A stretch of 64,000 nucleotides of DNA from Prochlorococcus sp. AG-670-N10 (GTDB lineage Bacteria > Cyanobacteriota > Cyanobacteriia > PCC-6307 > Cyanobiaceae), in the NCBI GenBank assembly GCA_003209065.1, contig QCSX01000002.1:1-64000 (forward strand), in the 5' to 3' direction. The notes beneath the pieces were generated by a model that saw nothing but the letters and a program-made list of their open reading frames with translations, searched no databases and had not been told where the DNA came from. Each line of letters starts with the position of its first letter. Within the stretch, counting starts at the first letter, position 1. The position numbers and the translations under genes are program-made. Below are positions 1 through 10,142 of this stretch, in pieces.

Positions 1-431
1 GTAAAAATTTAAAAGTTGCATTTTTAGAAGTAAATCCAGAGGCACGGAAACTTGTTTTATCAGAAAAAAAAGCACTATTAGTTTCTAAATTTGCAGATCT
101 AAAATTAGGACAATTAATTGAGGGTGAAGTTTTAGCCATAAAACCATATGGCTTCTTTGTTGATTTAGGAGGGGCAAGCGGGCTTCTTCATCAATCCTCC
201 ATAACAAATGGTTCCATACGAAATTTAAGAGAGATTTTCGTGGAGGGTGAGGTTATAAAGGCACTAATAACAGAAATTGACTTAGAAAGAGGAAGAATTG
301 GTTTAAATACAGCCTTATTAGAAAACACTCCTGGAGAATTAATCATTGATAAAGAAAAAGTTATGATTGAAGCCTCTGAAAGGTCTCTAAAAACTAAGTC
401 ACTTTTTGATAAAAAAGATTTAGAAAAATGA
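1..431 (+). CDS. rps1b: 30S ribosomal protein S1 homologue, C-terminal part (cut by window edge)
   Basis: The reading frame is open from base 3 and ends at a TGA at 429-431; the 5' end lies outside the window. The visible part begins with the end of one S1-type OB fold (FLEVNPEARKLVLSEKKA). A complete S1 RNA-binding repeat follows, containing GQLIEGEVLAIKPYGFFVDL and then GASGLLHQSSI. The tail is charged and lysine-rich. Ribosomal S1 proteins bind mRNA at the 30S subunit, and cyanobacteria carry a second, shorter S1 homologue; the short tail fits that form, so the symbol is a best guess. Its stop overlaps the next start in an ATGA, so the Tab2-like gene is probably translationally coupled to it. 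Confidence 0.8.
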   Translation, partial: KNLKVAFLEVNPEARKLVLSEKKALLVSKFADLKLGQLIEGEVLAIKPYGFFVDLGGASGLLHQSSITNGSIRNLREIFVEGEVIKALITEIDLERGRIGLNTALLENTPGELIIDKEKVMIEASERSLKTKSLFDKKDLEK

Positions 432-1333
432 CCATCAACGAAAAAATAATTTCGAATAAAGAACTTAAAATATCAGATTGGGAGTTGGACTTTTATTCGA
501 GGCCAATTATCGAAAAAAATGGTAAAAAAAGATGGGAATTAATTATTTCATCTTCAAAAAGCTTTAAAACAGAGAAAATATTTTTGTGGAATAAAGTATG
601 TCCCGCAAACGATGTTAATTCAATATGGCTTACTAAAGCTTTAAATGAAGCTCTGAATGATGCAGAAAGAGAAGGTTGGGCAAAGCCATTAAAAATAAGA
701 TTTTGGAGAGCATCAATGAAATCAATAATTAAAAAATCTATTGAGAATATAGGAATTGAGGCTCTTGTTAGCAGAAGGACTTATGAATTATTTGACAGAA
801 TCGAATTTCTCGAACAAGAGATATATCCTTTAGAGAAAGGATATGTAAGAGGAGTATTAGCTCCAACCTTTACATCTAGTATTCTTAATGATCCTACACC
901 TTTGCCTGAGGCTGTGAGAGGTGATGCATTAACAATCTCGGAAATATCTATAGAGGAATTAAAATTAGCTAAAAATTGGCCTATTGAATTTGGAGATATT
1001 TTCCCAATACAGAATTCAATAAAAAATGAAAACTTAGTACCTGGCCTTAGACTTTTTAGTAAAGACAGATCACTTGCTCTTGCCGCTTGGTTTAGTAGTT
1101 TAGAGCCTGTCAAGCTGCTAATAAAAGAGAACCAACTTATACTTGAAGCTTCAGAAGATGATAAATGGTTGGTAACAGATTTACAAGAAAAAGATGCCAA
1201 GGTATTAAATGATAAATTCACTCAAACTAAAAAAGATTCTTATGGTTATCAGTTTATATCCATACAATCAACTCCATTTATTGAAAAGTTCGCTGGTTTT
1301 TGGATTTTAAAAGATGTTGAACTAATTTCATAA
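428..1333 (+). CDS. Tab2/Atab2-like RNA-binding protein (DUF1092)
   Basis: This 301-residue protein matches the cyanobacterial and plastid Tab2 family. Family-like segments include WELDFYSRP near the N-terminus, WLTKALNEAL, the run KPLKIRFWRASMKSIIKKS around residues 88-107, and ALAAWFSSLEPVKL around 218. In algae and plants, Tab2/Atab2 binds photosystem mRNAs and is needed for their translation; the cyanobacterial role is inferred from this. The start overlaps the upstream S1 gene by four bases (ATGA). The pairing of two RNA-binding proteins suggests a shared role in translation. Confidence 0.85.
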   Translation: MTINEKIISNKELKISDWELDFYSRPIIEKNGKKRWELIISSSKSFKTEKIFLWNKVCPANDVNSIWLTKALNEALNDAEREGWAKPLKIRFWRASMKSIIKKSIENIGIEALVSRRTYELFDRIEFLEQEIYPLEKGYVRGVLAPTFTSSILNDPTPLPEAVRGDALTISEISIEELKLAKNWPIEFGDIFPIQNSIKNENLVPGLRLFSKDRSLALAAWFSSLEPVKLLIKENQLILEASEDDKWLVTDLQEKDAKVLNDKFTQTKKDSYGYQFISIQSTPFIEKFAGFWILKDVELIS

Positions 1334-1343
1334 GGTTAATATC

Positions 1344-2123
1344 ATGTCTTTTAGCCAAAAATATTTTCAAGAAAATGAGTTTGCGATAAAAGACAAAAAA
1401 TTAAAATATTATTTATCTCCTACTCTTCTTGAAAATAACTTTAAACATGGTTTTTTTACCAAAACGAGTTCTGAAATTAATCTTTCACTTTTATCAAATC
1501 GTCTTAAGTTAAAAAATAAGAATTGCGTTTTAAATCAAATACACAGCAATCAAATAATTATCGGATCAAAGACTCTAGAGAAGGAAAGAGTAGAGGCTGA
1601 TGGAATAGTTTCTGATAAACAAAATCAAAATTTATGGATATATACCGCAGATTGCATGCCTATTTTATTTGCTGACAAGAAGAAAAGACTTGTTGCTGCA
1701 ATACATTGCGGAAGAAAGGGGTTAGAAAACAAAATAATAAAAAAACTCATCAAAATCTTTTATGATAAAGGATGTTTAAAAGAAGATATGCTTGTCGCAA
1801 TAGGTCCATCAATATCAAAAAAAAATTATCTAATAGATAATAAAACTCTTCAAAATTTTCATAAAAAAGCTGCTTCTAAAGAATCAATTTTATTTTCAGA
1901 TTCTATGGAGATATCACTAAAATCAGAAGAATCAGTAAAATTACAAAAAAACGATTTAATTCCTTTAAATCTTAAAAAGTATGCTCATATTGAACTTTTA
2001 AAAGAAAATATATCCAATACAAATATTGATATCTCTAACTTATGCACATATGAAACACCTAACTTTCATTCTTGGAGAAGAACTAAAACATATTTAAGGC
2101 AATGGAATTTTATAAGTTCTTAG
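1344..2123 (+). CDS. pgeF: PgeF/YfiH-family (laccase-domain) protein
   Basis: The protein has 259 residues and the family's metal-site elements in order: NQIHSNQ with the first histidine, TADCMPILFAD with the cysteine, and AAIHCGRKGL with the second histidine. In bacteria the family edits muropeptides, removing L-Ser from peptidoglycan precursors; LACC1-type relatives act on purine nucleosides. Where most members have HAGWRG this one has HCGRKG, so the loop after the metal-binding histidine is altered while the three ligands remain. It lies 10 bp after the Tab2-like gene and is probably co-transcribed. The exact substrate cannot be read from sequence. Confidence 0.82.
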   Translation: MSFSQKYFQENEFAIKDKKLKYYLSPTLLENNFKHGFFTKTSSEINLSLLSNRLKLKNKNCVLNQIHSNQIIIGSKTLEKERVEADGIVSDKQNQNLWIYTADCMPILFADKKKRLVAAIHCGRKGLENKIIKKLIKIFYDKGCLKEDMLVAIGPSISKKNYLIDNKTLQNFHKKAASKESILFSDSMEISLKSEESVKLQKNDLIPLNLKKYAHIELLKENISNTNIDISNLCTYETPNFHSWRRTKTYLRQWNFISS

Positions 2124-2129
2124 CAAATT

Positions 2130-2483
2130 TTAATTTTGACAGGTCTCCTTTGATAAATTTTTTGCAATTAATAAATCTGACATTTCTTTAGTTTCATTAA
2201 TATCAAAAACCTTAGCTATTAATATATTTTCTTTGAAACCAATAGGTTTTATTTTGACTTTACTTCCTCTCGGAAATTCTTTCTTAAGAAGGTTTAAAGC
2301 AATTTTTTCATCATCTTCATTGTTAATTTCTACACAAAATAATTTGATTGGAAGATCTCTATTTTGATCTCCTACTAAAATACTACTTGAGTTATTTATC
2401 TGAAGAATTTCGGCAGAATAAGTTCTAATTGGATACAAAACAACCAGAAAAAAAATAATTAAAAAAGAAGTTATTTTTTTCAA
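2130..2483 (-). CDS. Small exported protein, possible degenerate nuclease-like (SNase) fold
   Basis: A 117-residue protein. Residues 1-23 form a signal peptide or membrane anchor (lysines, then a hydrophobic stretch ending near TYSAE). The remainder has the strand-helix pattern of a thermonuclease-like OB domain: repeated short strands, ALNLLKKEFPRGSKVKIKP, then a region resembling the second half of the fold. I do not see the catalytic Arg/Glu set of active staphylococcal-type nucleases, so a nuclease activity is not claimed. It converges tail to tail with pgeF, only 6 bp apart. Confidence 0.55.
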   Translation of the reverse strand: MKKITSFLIIFFLVVLYPIRTYSAEILQINNSSSILVGDQNRDLPIKLFCVEINNEDDEKIALNLLKKEFPRGSKVKIKPIGFKENILIAKVFDINETKEMSDLLIAKNLSKETCQN

Positions 2484-2540
2484 TTTAAGTATCTATATTA
2501 ATTAAGTTAATAATTTTAATTTTGTATATTTTTACAAAAA

Positions 2541-4304
2541 TCAGCTTTCACTGTTCACGTAACCCACCATTTGAGCATTACTTTTACCTGGAGGAACCAT
2601 TGGATAACAATTTTCACCTCTCCTCACTCGTACATTAATTAAGGCTGGCCCATCAAAATCTAAAGCAGATTTAAACTCATTTAATAATTGTTTCCTCTCT
2701 GAAATTAAGAACCCCTTTACTCCAAACGATTCAGCGAGTTTAACGAAATCAGGTTCTCCGCAACTCATATCAGAGGAGGAGTACCTTTCATCATAAAAGC
2801 TTTCTTGCCACTGTCTTACCATCCCCTGCCAGCGATTATTTATGATCACTAATTTAATATTTAAACCATATTGAGATAAAGTACCCAATTCTTGTATATT
2901 CATCAAAACACTTGCATCTCCAGCTATGCAGATAACCTCCTCGTTAGGCAGAGCAGCCTTTACTCCCATAGCTGCAGGTAATCCAAAACCCATCGTTCCT
3001 AAACCAGCACTACTTATCCATCTTCTCGGAGCATTTCTTAGATACTGAGCAGCCCACATTTGATGTTGACCTACATCAGTTGTGATGAAGGCTTCAGGAG
3101 AAAAATCCCTTACTTTCAAAAGAACTTCTTGAGGATAAATTTCACCTTCTTCTGGAGGAATAAATAAAGGATGCTTATTTTTCCAAAAATTAATTTTTTC
3201 TAGCCAATTTTTTGTATTGCAGGAGGTTTTATTAATAAAAGATTTTTCATTAATTTTTGAAAGAGCTTTAGCTACATCCGAAACAATAGCAACATCAACA
3301 CGTCTATTTTTATTAACTTCTGCAGGATCGATATCAATATGAATAACCTTTGCAGATGGAGCGAATGTATCTAATTTCCCCGTAACCCTATCATCAAATC
3401 TCGCACCTACAGCAATCAAAAGATCGCATTCCGTGACTGCAAAGTTTGCAAATGCAGTTCCATGCATTCCCAACATTCCAACTGACAAGTTATCCCTTTC
3501 GTCAAAAACCCCTTTTCCCATTAACGTGGTGGTTACTGGAATTTGATAATTATTAGCTAAGGTTTCTACTTCCTCATGAGCACCTGAAGATATTGCTCCA
3601 CCTCCTACATATAACAAAGGTCTTGAAGATTCTTGAATCAATTCAATAGCCTTGTTGATATCAGAGTCGTTAATTTCTCCATTCCTTTTAAAACCCTTAG
3701 GAATAATCTCACCAGGTAAAATTCTTTCGTAATTAAAGAATTCTTGACCCACATCTTTTGGTATGTCAATTAAAACTGGGCCAGGTCTTCCAGAAGAAGC
3801 AATAAAAAACGCCTCTGAAACTACTTTTGCTATATCAGACGGATCTCTTACAACCCATGAATGTTTAACGATAGGGAGTGTAATTCCAAAAATATCAGTC
3901 TCTTGAAAAGCATCCGTCCCTATAGCAGGTCTTGGAACTTGGCCAGTAACTACTACCAATGGAACTGAATCCATTTGAGCTGTTGCGATACCAGTTACTA
4001 AATTCGTAGCCCCTGGACCTGAAGTACCAAAACAAACCCCTACCTCACCTGTTGACCTGGCATATCCATCTGCAGCATGGGATCCTCCCTGCTCATGTCT
4101 TACCATGTAATGTTTTAACCATCCATCATTTTCTGCTTTATGTACTGCATCATAAATAGGAAGTATGGCGCCGCCTGGATATCCAAATATCACTTTTACA
4201 TCATGAACTTTTAGTGAATCCATTAGTGCTTCAGCACCTGTAATCCATATGGGGTAATTTTTTTCTGAATCATCTTTTGATAAAGATGTCGAAGTAAGCG
4301 TCAC
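2541..4304 (-). CDS. ilvB: Acetolactate synthase large subunit
   Basis: This 587-residue enzyme makes acetolactate from two pyruvates, the first common step of valine and leucine synthesis, and acetohydroxybutyrate for isoleucine. It shows the three-domain ThDP-enzyme layout. The activating glutamate is E71 in [16 protein letters not shown] central FAD/Rossmann domain includes VGGGAISSG and [12 protein letters not shown]. The ThDP/Mg motif begins [12 protein letters not shown] and continues to [12 protein letters not shown]. Length is normal. The short N-terminal leader before [11 protein letters not shown] is low-complexity. The regulatory subunit (ilvH) is not in the window. Confidence 0.97.
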   Translation of the reverse strand: MTLTSTSLSKDDSEKNYPIWITGAEALMDSLKVHDVKVIFGYPGGAILPIYDAVHKAENDGWLKHYMVRHEQGGSHAADGYARSTGEVGVCFGTSGPGATNLVTGIATAQMDSVPLVVVTGQVPRPAIGTDAFQETDIFGITLPIVKHSWVVRDPSDIAKVVSEAFFIASSGRPGPVLIDIPKDVGQEFFNYERILPGEIIPKGFKRNGEINDSDINKAIELIQESSRPLLYVGGGAISSGAHEEVETLANNYQIPVTTTLMGKGVFDERDNLSVGMLGMHGTAFANFAVTECDLLIAVGARFDDRVTGKLDTFAPSAKVIHIDIDPAEVNKNRRVDVAIVSDVAKALSKINEKSFINKTSCNTKNWLEKINFWKNKHPLFIPPEEGEIYPQEVLLKVRDFSPEAFITTDVGQHQMWAAQYLRNAPRRWISSAGLGTMGFGLPAAMGVKAALPNEEVICIAGDASVLMNIQELGTLSQYGLNIKLVIINNRWQGMVRQWQESFYDERYSSSDMSCGEPDFVKLAESFGVKGFLISERKQLLNEFKSALDFDGPALINVRVRRGENCYPMVPPGKSNAQMVGYVNSES

Positions 4305-4440
4305 TAAAGAAAATAAATCTAATTAAATAATAAACTTAATTAAAAAATATTGCCCATTTTGGAAATGTAATGTCAAAAATTACTTAAAAATTTAATTGCT
4401 CTTGATGTAGTTTTAGGTCTTTTTTTTAATAATATAAAAT

Positions 4441-5616
4441 TTATAAAATCCCTAATTTATGAAGAGGCCCAGAACCTGAGATAAGTTCAATAAAAAGTAT
4501 AAGGAAGACGATCATAGCAACCCTACCGTTCCAAACTTCTGAACTATTATTCCAACCCCATTGCCATTTTTCCTGAGGGTATAATTTAACTTTCTCAGGC
4601 AATTCAGAAGCTTTCTCTATATTAATTAGAGGTCCTTCTAGGCAAGAAATAACTAGATCACTTAAACCCTCAATAAACGTAGGGTGTGTATTTAATGCTT
4701 TTACCCTTCTAAAATTAACAATGCCTGCTTTCTCAGCAATTTCTTTATATTCAATATCAATTTCCTGTAAAGTTTCAATATGTTCTCCTACAAAACTTAT
4801 AGGAACTACAATTAAATCATTTACTTTAGCTTTACCAAGATCTGTCAAAACTTCTTCTGTGTACGGTTTTAACCATTCAACTGGACCTACCCTACTTTGA
4901 TAAGACAGAGTGTAAGGATTGGTATGACCTAAATATTTTTCAAGTTCATCAATAATTAGTAGTGAACAATCCTCTATTTGTTCTTTATATGGATCTCCTG
5001 CTTCCTCCACATAACTTTTCGGAACTCCATGAGCTGTAAAAAAGATATGTGCACTATCAGGCGATTCACAGAGCGAAATTTGTTCCGAAATAAGCTCAAC
5101 CATGGATTTTAAGTAACCTGATTGACTAAACCAACTTCTTACACATCTCATTGGTATTTTTTTAAACTCAGAATCAGAGTCTCTTAATTTTTTTAATTCT
5201 CTAAAGCTCGAACCACTTGTACTTATAGAAAAGTGTGGGTACAGAGGCAATACGACAATTTGATCTACCCCATCTGCTTTCATATCAGCGATGGCTGATT
5301 CTGTGAAAGGATGCCAGTATCTCATAGCTATATAAGTTGTTACATCTAAACCTTTATCTCTTAATTTGCTTTGTAATTCTCTGGCTTGTTGTTCCGTAAT
5401 CCTTCTAATAGGAGATCCACCACCTATTGAAAGGTAAGCCTGTTGTGAAGTAGTACTTCTAAGTGTACTTATTAACCATGCTAAAGGTTTCTGAAATGCT
5501 GGGACAGGAAGCCTAATTATTTCAGGATCAGAAAATAAATTATATAAAAATGGACCTACATCTGTAATCCTTTCAGGGCCGCCAAGATTCATTAATAAGA
5601 CGCCTACTTTTTCCAT
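4441..5616 (-). CDS. hemH: Ferrochelatase with C-terminal chlorophyll-binding (HLIP-type) helix
   Basis: The 391-residue protein inserts Fe(II) into protoporphyrin IX to make heme. The catalytic domain (about 1-320) contains [11 protein letters not shown], the active-site histidine in [19 protein letters not shown], and [13 protein letters not shown] linker leads to a C-terminal Lhc-like helix (about 355-385) with the chlorophyll-binding pattern EVWNGRVAM. This extension is typical of cyanobacterial and plastid ferrochelatases, where it tethers the enzyme to thylakoids and links heme synthesis to chlorophyll status. It is on the same strand as ilvB, separated by 136 bp of AT-rich DNA with no gene seen. 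Confidence 0.97.
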   Translation of the reverse strand: MEKVGVLLMNLGGPERITDVGPFLYNLFSDPEIIRLPVPAFQKPLAWLISTLRSTTSQQAYLSIGGGSPIRRITEQQARELQSKLRDKGLDVTTYIAMRYWHPFTESAIADMKADGVDQIVVLPLYPHFSISTSGSSFRELKKLRDSDSEFKKIPMRCVRSWFSQSGYLKSMVELISEQISLCESPDSAHIFFTAHGVPKSYVEEAGDPYKEQIEDCSLLIIDELEKYLGHTNPYTLSYQSRVGPVEWLKPYTEEVLTDLGKAKVNDLIVVPISFVGEHIETLQEIDIEYKEIAEKAGIVNFRRVKALNTHPTFIEGLSDLVISCLEGPLINIEKASELPEKVKLYPQEKWQWGWNNSSEVWNGRVAMIVFLILFIELISGSGPLHKLGIL

Positions 5617-5681
5617 TTAAATTTTATGGAGATTGAAAATAAACATTGGGAACGTCATTATAAGAGTAATTATATAAGTTA

Positions 5682-6860
5682 ATGGACGTAATTCAGGAAA
5701 TTAATAATGTCAATGATAAATTTGCTACTGAAGGAAGCAAACTTAGAATTGAAAAAAGAGGTGAGAAATTAAACATTAGAGGTTCACTACCTTCAAAAAG
5801 TGATAAAAATGACTTTACGGTTCAACGAATATCTCTTGGACTCAAAGCAGATTTTAATGGTTTAAAAGAAGCCAAGAAAAAATTACAATTGATAACTTTG
5901 CAATTAGAGTTAAATCAATTTGATTGGATCAATTGGGTAAAAATTTCTGATAAAAAGGAAATAAAAGAAGAATTTAAATTTTTAAATAGAATTAATGATT
6001 TTGAGAAATATTTTTTTAGGGAGAATAAAAACGAATACTTAACAAGCACTCGAAAAACAACTTGGAGAAGCTCTTATAAGCCCTATATTAATAGAATGAT
6101 ATCCATCCAAAATGATACGAATACTGAAAATTTAGATAATATTTTTACAACCACATTAAAAACTTATAAAGAAGGGAGCAGAAGCAGAAAACAATGCGCG
6201 ACTTCCCTGGGTGTTTTGGCAAAATTTTTAGAACATAAACTTCCTGAAGATTGGAAATTAATGGCTAAAGGATATGGTCTAAATAAAGCAAGCTTTAGGA
6301 ATCTTCCTACTGACGAGATAATTGAAAATCTATGGGAAAACATACCAAACAAATCATGGAAATACGTGTTCGGGCTTATGGCTACATATGGGTTAAGAAA
6401 TCATGAAGTATTTTTTTGTGACTTAAGCTCCTTAACTAATTCTGGAGACAAAATCATTAGAGTTTTGCCTACTACAAAAACAGGCGAACATCAGGTTTGG
6501 CCTTTTCATCCTAAATGGATAGATAAATTTGAACTTTGTAAATTAGGCAAAGATCCAGAATTACTTCCAAAAATCAATAGAGATCTTAGAGTTACAACTT
6601 TGCAAAATATTGGAAAAAAAGTAACTGATCAATTTAAAAGATATTCACTTAAGATCAAACCTTATGACCTAAGACATGCTTGGGCAGTTAGGACGATTTT
6701 CTATGATCTACCTGATACAGTTTCCGCAAGAATGATGGGACATTCCGTCAGCCTACATACTCATACGTACCATCACTGGATAACAAAACGAGATCAACAA
6801 CAAGCTGTTAATAATGCACTTTCAAAATATAAAAAACGTGAAGTTTTTAAATCACTATAA
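5682..6860 (+). CDS. Tyrosine recombinase (phage-integrase family)
   Basis: The protein has 392 residues. Its N-terminus (about 20-75) resembles an integrase arm-binding domain (RIEKRGEKLNIRG, RISLGLKADFNG, EAKKKLQ). A helical core-binding domain follows, and the catalytic domain covers about 200-385. Visible catalytic residues are R239 (GLRNHE), K266 (TTKTGEH), R331 (PYDLRHAWA), H354 (MMGHS) and the nucleophile candidate Y363 (HTYHHW). The box II histidine of the usual HxLR is a tyrosine (Y328). There is no excisionase, tRNA, direct repeat or other mobile gene next to it, and codon use looks like that of its neighbours. It appears to be a resident chromosomal recombinase of unknown target. 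Confidence 0.85.
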   Translation: MDVIQEINNVNDKFATEGSKLRIEKRGEKLNIRGSLPSKSDKNDFTVQRISLGLKADFNGLKEAKKKLQLITLQLELNQFDWINWVKISDKKEIKEEFKFLNRINDFEKYFFRENKNEYLTSTRKTTWRSSYKPYINRMISIQNDTNTENLDNIFTTTLKTYKEGSRSRKQCATSLGVLAKFLEHKLPEDWKLMAKGYGLNKASFRNLPTDEIIENLWENIPNKSWKYVFGLMATYGLRNHEVFFCDLSSLTNSGDKIIRVLPTTKTGEHQVWPFHPKWIDKFELCKLGKDPELLPKINRDLRVTTLQNIGKKVTDQFKRYSLKIKPYDLRHAWAVRTIFYDLPDTVSARMMGHSVSLHTHTYHHWITKRDQQQAVNNALSKYKKREVFKSL

Positions 6861-6880
6861 TTTATGTTAAAAGTTATTTT

Positions 6881-7576
6881 ATGGCTGATGAGACACAACC
6901 CTCTTCAAAGAATTTAACTAGTCTTGATATTCAGGCTAAAGAACTTGGGATAGGAGGAAATTTATCTCCTGAAACAGATGAGAGTCTTTATAAAAAAAGA
7001 ATGCAAAAAAGAAAAGAAGTGCAATCAAAGAGATTACAAGTAAGGAAGACAAAAAAAGGTTTATTAATTGTTTTTACTGGAAATGGGAAAGGGAAAACAA
7101 CTGCATCTTTAGGAATGGCGTTGAGAACTATTGGACATGGTCATAAAGTGGCAATTATTCAATTCATTAAAGGTGGTTGGACTACTGGGGAAGAAAAAGC
7201 TCTTAAAAATTTATCATCAAATATTTCATGGCATGCATTAGGAGAGGGATTTACTTGGGAAACACAAGATAGAGTGAGGGATGAAGAATTAGTCAAAGAA
7301 GCTTGGCAAATTGCTAAGAGATTCATCACAGATGAATCATATAAACTTATAATCCTTGATGAAATAAATATCGCAACTAAACTTGGATATCTTTCTCCAG
7401 AAGAAATAATTAAGTTTATAAAAAGTCTGAATAATAGAAAAAATCATATTGTTTTAACTGGAAGAGGAGCTTCCGAATCAATCATTAATCAAGCTGATCT
7501 GGTAACAGAGATGAAATTGATTAGGCATCCTTTTAAAGAACAGGGAATAAAAGCTCAAGAGTGCGTGGAGTATTAG
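6881..7576 (+). CDS. cobO: Cob(I)yrinic acid a,c-diamide adenosyltransferase
   Basis: This 231-residue enzyme transfers the adenosyl group of ATP to the cobalt of corrinoids during B12 synthesis and salvage. A lysine/arginine-rich leader of about 58 residues precedes the nucleotide-binding core. The core has a P-loop (GNGKGKTT, residues 67-74), IQFIKGGWTTGEEKAL, the acidic ILDEINIA strand and VLTGRGAS. These match the CobO/BtuR family. It follows the recombinase gene by only 20 bp, so the two may share a transcript. Confidence 0.95.
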   Translation: MADETQPSSKNLTSLDIQAKELGIGGNLSPETDESLYKKRMQKRKEVQSKRLQVRKTKKGLLIVFTGNGKGKTTASLGMALRTIGHGHKVAIIQFIKGGWTTGEEKALKNLSSNISWHALGEGFTWETQDRVRDEELVKEAWQIAKRFITDESYKLIILDEINIATKLGYLSPEEIIKFIKSLNNRKNHIVLTGRGASESIINQADLVTEMKLIRHPFKEQGIKAQECVEY

Positions 7577-7705
7577 AATTTTAATGGAACTTTAATTTGT
7601 TTTTCTGTTTTTCGATTGAGAATTGTTTAAAGACGCAAGCATTATTATCCCAAAAAAGAAATTCTGTATATTTACTTGCTAAGGTCATAAAAGTATGATT
7701 ATTGA

Positions 7706-8410
7706 ATGACTTACAAAAGAGTACTTTTAAAGCTTAGTGGTGAAGCACTAATGGGAGATAAACCTTACGGTATAGATCCTGCGATAGTTCAATCAATAGC
7801 AGAAGATGTTGAGAGAGTAATCGCAAATAAAGTTCAACTTGCAATAGTTGTTGGGGGCGGCAATATTTTTAGAGGACTAAAAGGTTCTGCTGATGGTATG
7901 GACAGAGCTACAGCTGACTATGTAGGGATGTTAGCAACAGTGATGAATGCTATTTCCCTTCAAGATGGATTAGAAAGAGTTGGAGTTGAAACTAGAGTAC
8001 AAACAGCGATAGAGATGCAAGAAATTGCCGAACCTTATATTAGAAGAAGAGCAATGAGACATTTAGAGAAAGGAAGAGTTGTAGTTTTTGGAGGTGGTTG
8101 TGGAAATCCATTTTTTACTACAGATACTACTGCTGCTTTGAGAGCCGCCGAAATAAATGCTGAAGTTGTTATGAAGGCGACAAAAGTTGACGGCGTTTAT
8201 GATCGTGATCCCAATAAATTTAAAGAAGCGAAAAAGTACTCCTCTCTCACATATCAACAAGTTCTTAGTGATGAAATCGCTGTGATGGACAGCACTGCTA
8301 TTGCTCTATGTAAAGATAATAATATTCCAATTATGGTTTTTGATATTTTTAAAAAAGGTAATATCTCCAGAGCTGTTGCCGGAGAGTCTATAGGCTCTTT
8401 AATAAGTTAA
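7706..8410 (+). CDS. pyrH: UMP kinase
   Basis: The 234-residue protein phosphorylates UMP to UDP and belongs to the bacterial amino-acid-kinase fold. Diagnostic segments are [11 protein letters not shown] at the N-terminus, [11 protein letters not shown], the long helix with [29 protein letters not shown] and the lid segment [13 protein letters not shown]. Length is that of typical PyrH. It opens a pyrH-frr-reductase cluster in which the gaps are 28 bp and then an overlap; pyrH-frr is a widely conserved pair. Confidence 0.98.
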   Translation: MTYKRVLLKLSGEALMGDKPYGIDPAIVQSIAEDVERVIANKVQLAIVVGGGNIFRGLKGSADGMDRATADYVGMLATVMNAISLQDGLERVGVETRVQTAIEMQEIAEPYIRRRAMRHLEKGRVVVFGGGCGNPFFTTDTTAALRAAEINAEVVMKATKVDGVYDRDPNKFKEAKKYSSLTYQQVLSDEIAVMDSTAIALCKDNNIPIMVFDIFKKGNISRAVAGESIGSLIS

Positions 8411-8438
8411 AACTTATTTAAGTTAATTATTTCTAATC

Positions 8439-8987
8439 ATGAAAGAACAAGAAATTCAATCGAGTATGAACAAAAGTGTTGAAGCCACTCAAAGAAACTT
8501 TAATACTATTAGGACTGGGAGGGCTAACGCATCATTATTAGACAGAATTAGTGTTGAGTATTATGGAGCAGAAACCCCCATTAAATCACTTGCCTCAATA
8601 TCAACTATTGATTCACAAACAATTTCAATACAACCATTTGATATTTCTTCCCTACAAACTATTGAAAAAGCAATCTCAGTAAGTGATTTAGGTATCACCC
8701 CCAACAATGATGGGAAGGTGATAAGAATAAATGTCCCACCATTAACTGAAGAAAGAAGAAAAGAGTTTTGCAAGTTAGCTTCTAAATACGCAGAGGAAGG
8801 TAAAGTAGCGCTAAGAAATATTAGAAGGGATGCTGTTGACAAAGAGAAAAAAGATGAGAAAGAAGGTTTAATATCAAAAGATGTATCAAGAGATAATCAA
8901 TTAGAGATACAAAAATTTACTGACAAATATATTTCTTTAATAGAAACTAAATTATCTGAAAAGGAGAAAGAAATTTTAAAAGTTTGA
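8439..8987 (+). CDS. frr: Ribosome recycling factor
   Basis: Full-length RRF (182 residues). With EF-G it splits the post-termination ribosome. The two-domain pattern is clear. The helical domain strands carry [15 protein letters not shown] and [14 protein letters not shown]. Domain II has ISIQPFD and [19 protein letters not shown], and the C-terminal helix has [20 protein letters not shown]. The stop overlaps the next TTG start by 4 bases (TTGA). Confidence 0.98.
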   Translation: MKEQEIQSSMNKSVEATQRNFNTIRTGRANASLLDRISVEYYGAETPIKSLASISTIDSQTISIQPFDISSLQTIEKAISVSDLGITPNNDGKVIRINVPPLTEERRKEFCKLASKYAEEGKVALRNIRRDAVDKEKKDEKEGLISKDVSRDNQLEIQKFTDKYISLIETKLSEKEKEILKV

Positions 8988-10117
8988 AGGAATTCGACAT
9001 CATAATTATTGGAGGAGGCCTCTCTGGATCTTCTACAGCACTTAACTTATCAAAAAAAGGCTATTCAGTTTTAATAATAGAGAAAGAGGCATCAGGAAAT
9101 ATAAAGCCCTGCGCAGGAGGGATGGCATCCTCAATGAAAAAATATCTCCCATTAGATATAGATGAATCAATAGAATCTAAAATTAGGAACGTTGAATTCA
9201 GATGGAAGTCATCTGATGATGTTGTTGCCGACCTTAGTGGTGAATCACCTTTTTGGATAATTAGGAGAGAAAAATTAGATAAATTATTACTTGATGAAGC
9301 TATAAAATATGGCGGTGAGATGCTAAGACCAGTACAGGTCGAAAAAATAACGCAGCAAAATAAGACTTGGATAATAAAATGCAGCAATAAAGTTACATAT
9401 AAATCTCAATTTCTAGTTATTGCCGACGGTTCACAATCTAAATGGGCTGGATATTTCAACTTAGGTCCAAGAAAGCCAAAATTTGCCAATACTATCGCCT
9501 TGAGGTTAAAAGGATTAGGTAATATTCCTAAAGATTCCGTTAGATTTGAGTTTGGATTTATTAAGTATGGATTTGCTTGGGCATTTCCATTAAAAGACAG
9601 TGTAAATATTGGCTTAGGCACTTTTATAAATAATAAACTTCTAGAAAATAAAGACCTCAACAATAAAGTAATAAAAAGTTTCGGATTTGAAGATTTATCT
9701 TTTAAGGTGGTTCATAAAAAACTAAGAATTTGGAATGGTCTAAACAAGCTCAATGGAGATAGGGTAATTGCGGTGGGGGATGCAGCCTCACTTTGCGATC
9801 CGTTTTTAGCCGAAGGTATTAGACCTTCACTAATTAGTAGTTATTTTGCTGCAGAAAGTATTGACCAGTGTTTGTCCAGAAATAATAATGATTTAAATAA
9901 TTATTCAACAAACATTAATAATGAATGGGGAAAATCCATGGCATGGGGAAAGAGAATTGCCCAAATCTTTTATAGATTCCCAAGAACTGGCTATCAATTA
10001 GGTGTCAAAAGGAAAACAGCTCCTCAACGTATTGCTCAAATATTATCTGGTCAAATGAATTATGAAGACATTGCTATGAGAGTTATAAAGAGACTTCTAA
10101 CAAAAAGCAAAGATTAG
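8984..10117 (+). CDS. FAD-dependent reductase of the geranylgeranyl-reductase family
   Basis: The 377-residue protein begins with a Rossmann FAD motif ([30 protein letters not shown]). It also has the family's PCAGGM segment, GYAWAFPL-like [12 protein letters not shown], and the second FAD motif [20 protein letters not shown]. ChlP, the phytol-forming reductase of chlorophyll synthesis, belongs to this family, but this more divergent paralogue could act on another isoprenoid or lipid, so no symbol is given. The TTG start is chosen because it gives the proper distance to the FAD motif and overlaps the frr stop; no ATG lies between. Confidence 0.82.
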   Translation: MKEFDIIIIGGGLSGSSTALNLSKKGYSVLIIEKEASGNIKPCAGGMASSMKKYLPLDIDESIESKIRNVEFRWKSSDDVVADLSGESPFWIIRREKLDKLLLDEAIKYGGEMLRPVQVEKITQQNKTWIIKCSNKVTYKSQFLVIADGSQSKWAGYFNLGPRKPKFANTIALRLKGLGNIPKDSVRFEFGFIKYGFAWAFPLKDSVNIGLGTFINNKLLENKDLNNKVIKSFGFEDLSFKVVHKKLRIWNGLNKLNGDRVIAVGDAASLCDPFLAEGIRPSLISSYFAAESIDQCLSRNNNDLNNYSTNINNEWGKSMAWGKRIAQIFYRFPRTGYQLGVKRKTAPQRIAQILSGQMNYEDIAMRVIKRLLTKSKD

Positions 10118-10142
10118 TTTTGTGTTTTAATAGAAATTAAAT

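Noticed and set aside
781..1221. Long antisense open frame within the Tab2-like gene
   Set aside because: Its translation is serine-rich with no family match and it lies wholly opposite a well-supported gene; it is a shadow of AT-rich codon use.
5682..6860. Reading the recombinase as evidence of a prophage or tycheposon
   Set aside because: No tRNA, direct repeats, phage genes or foreign composition are seen around it.
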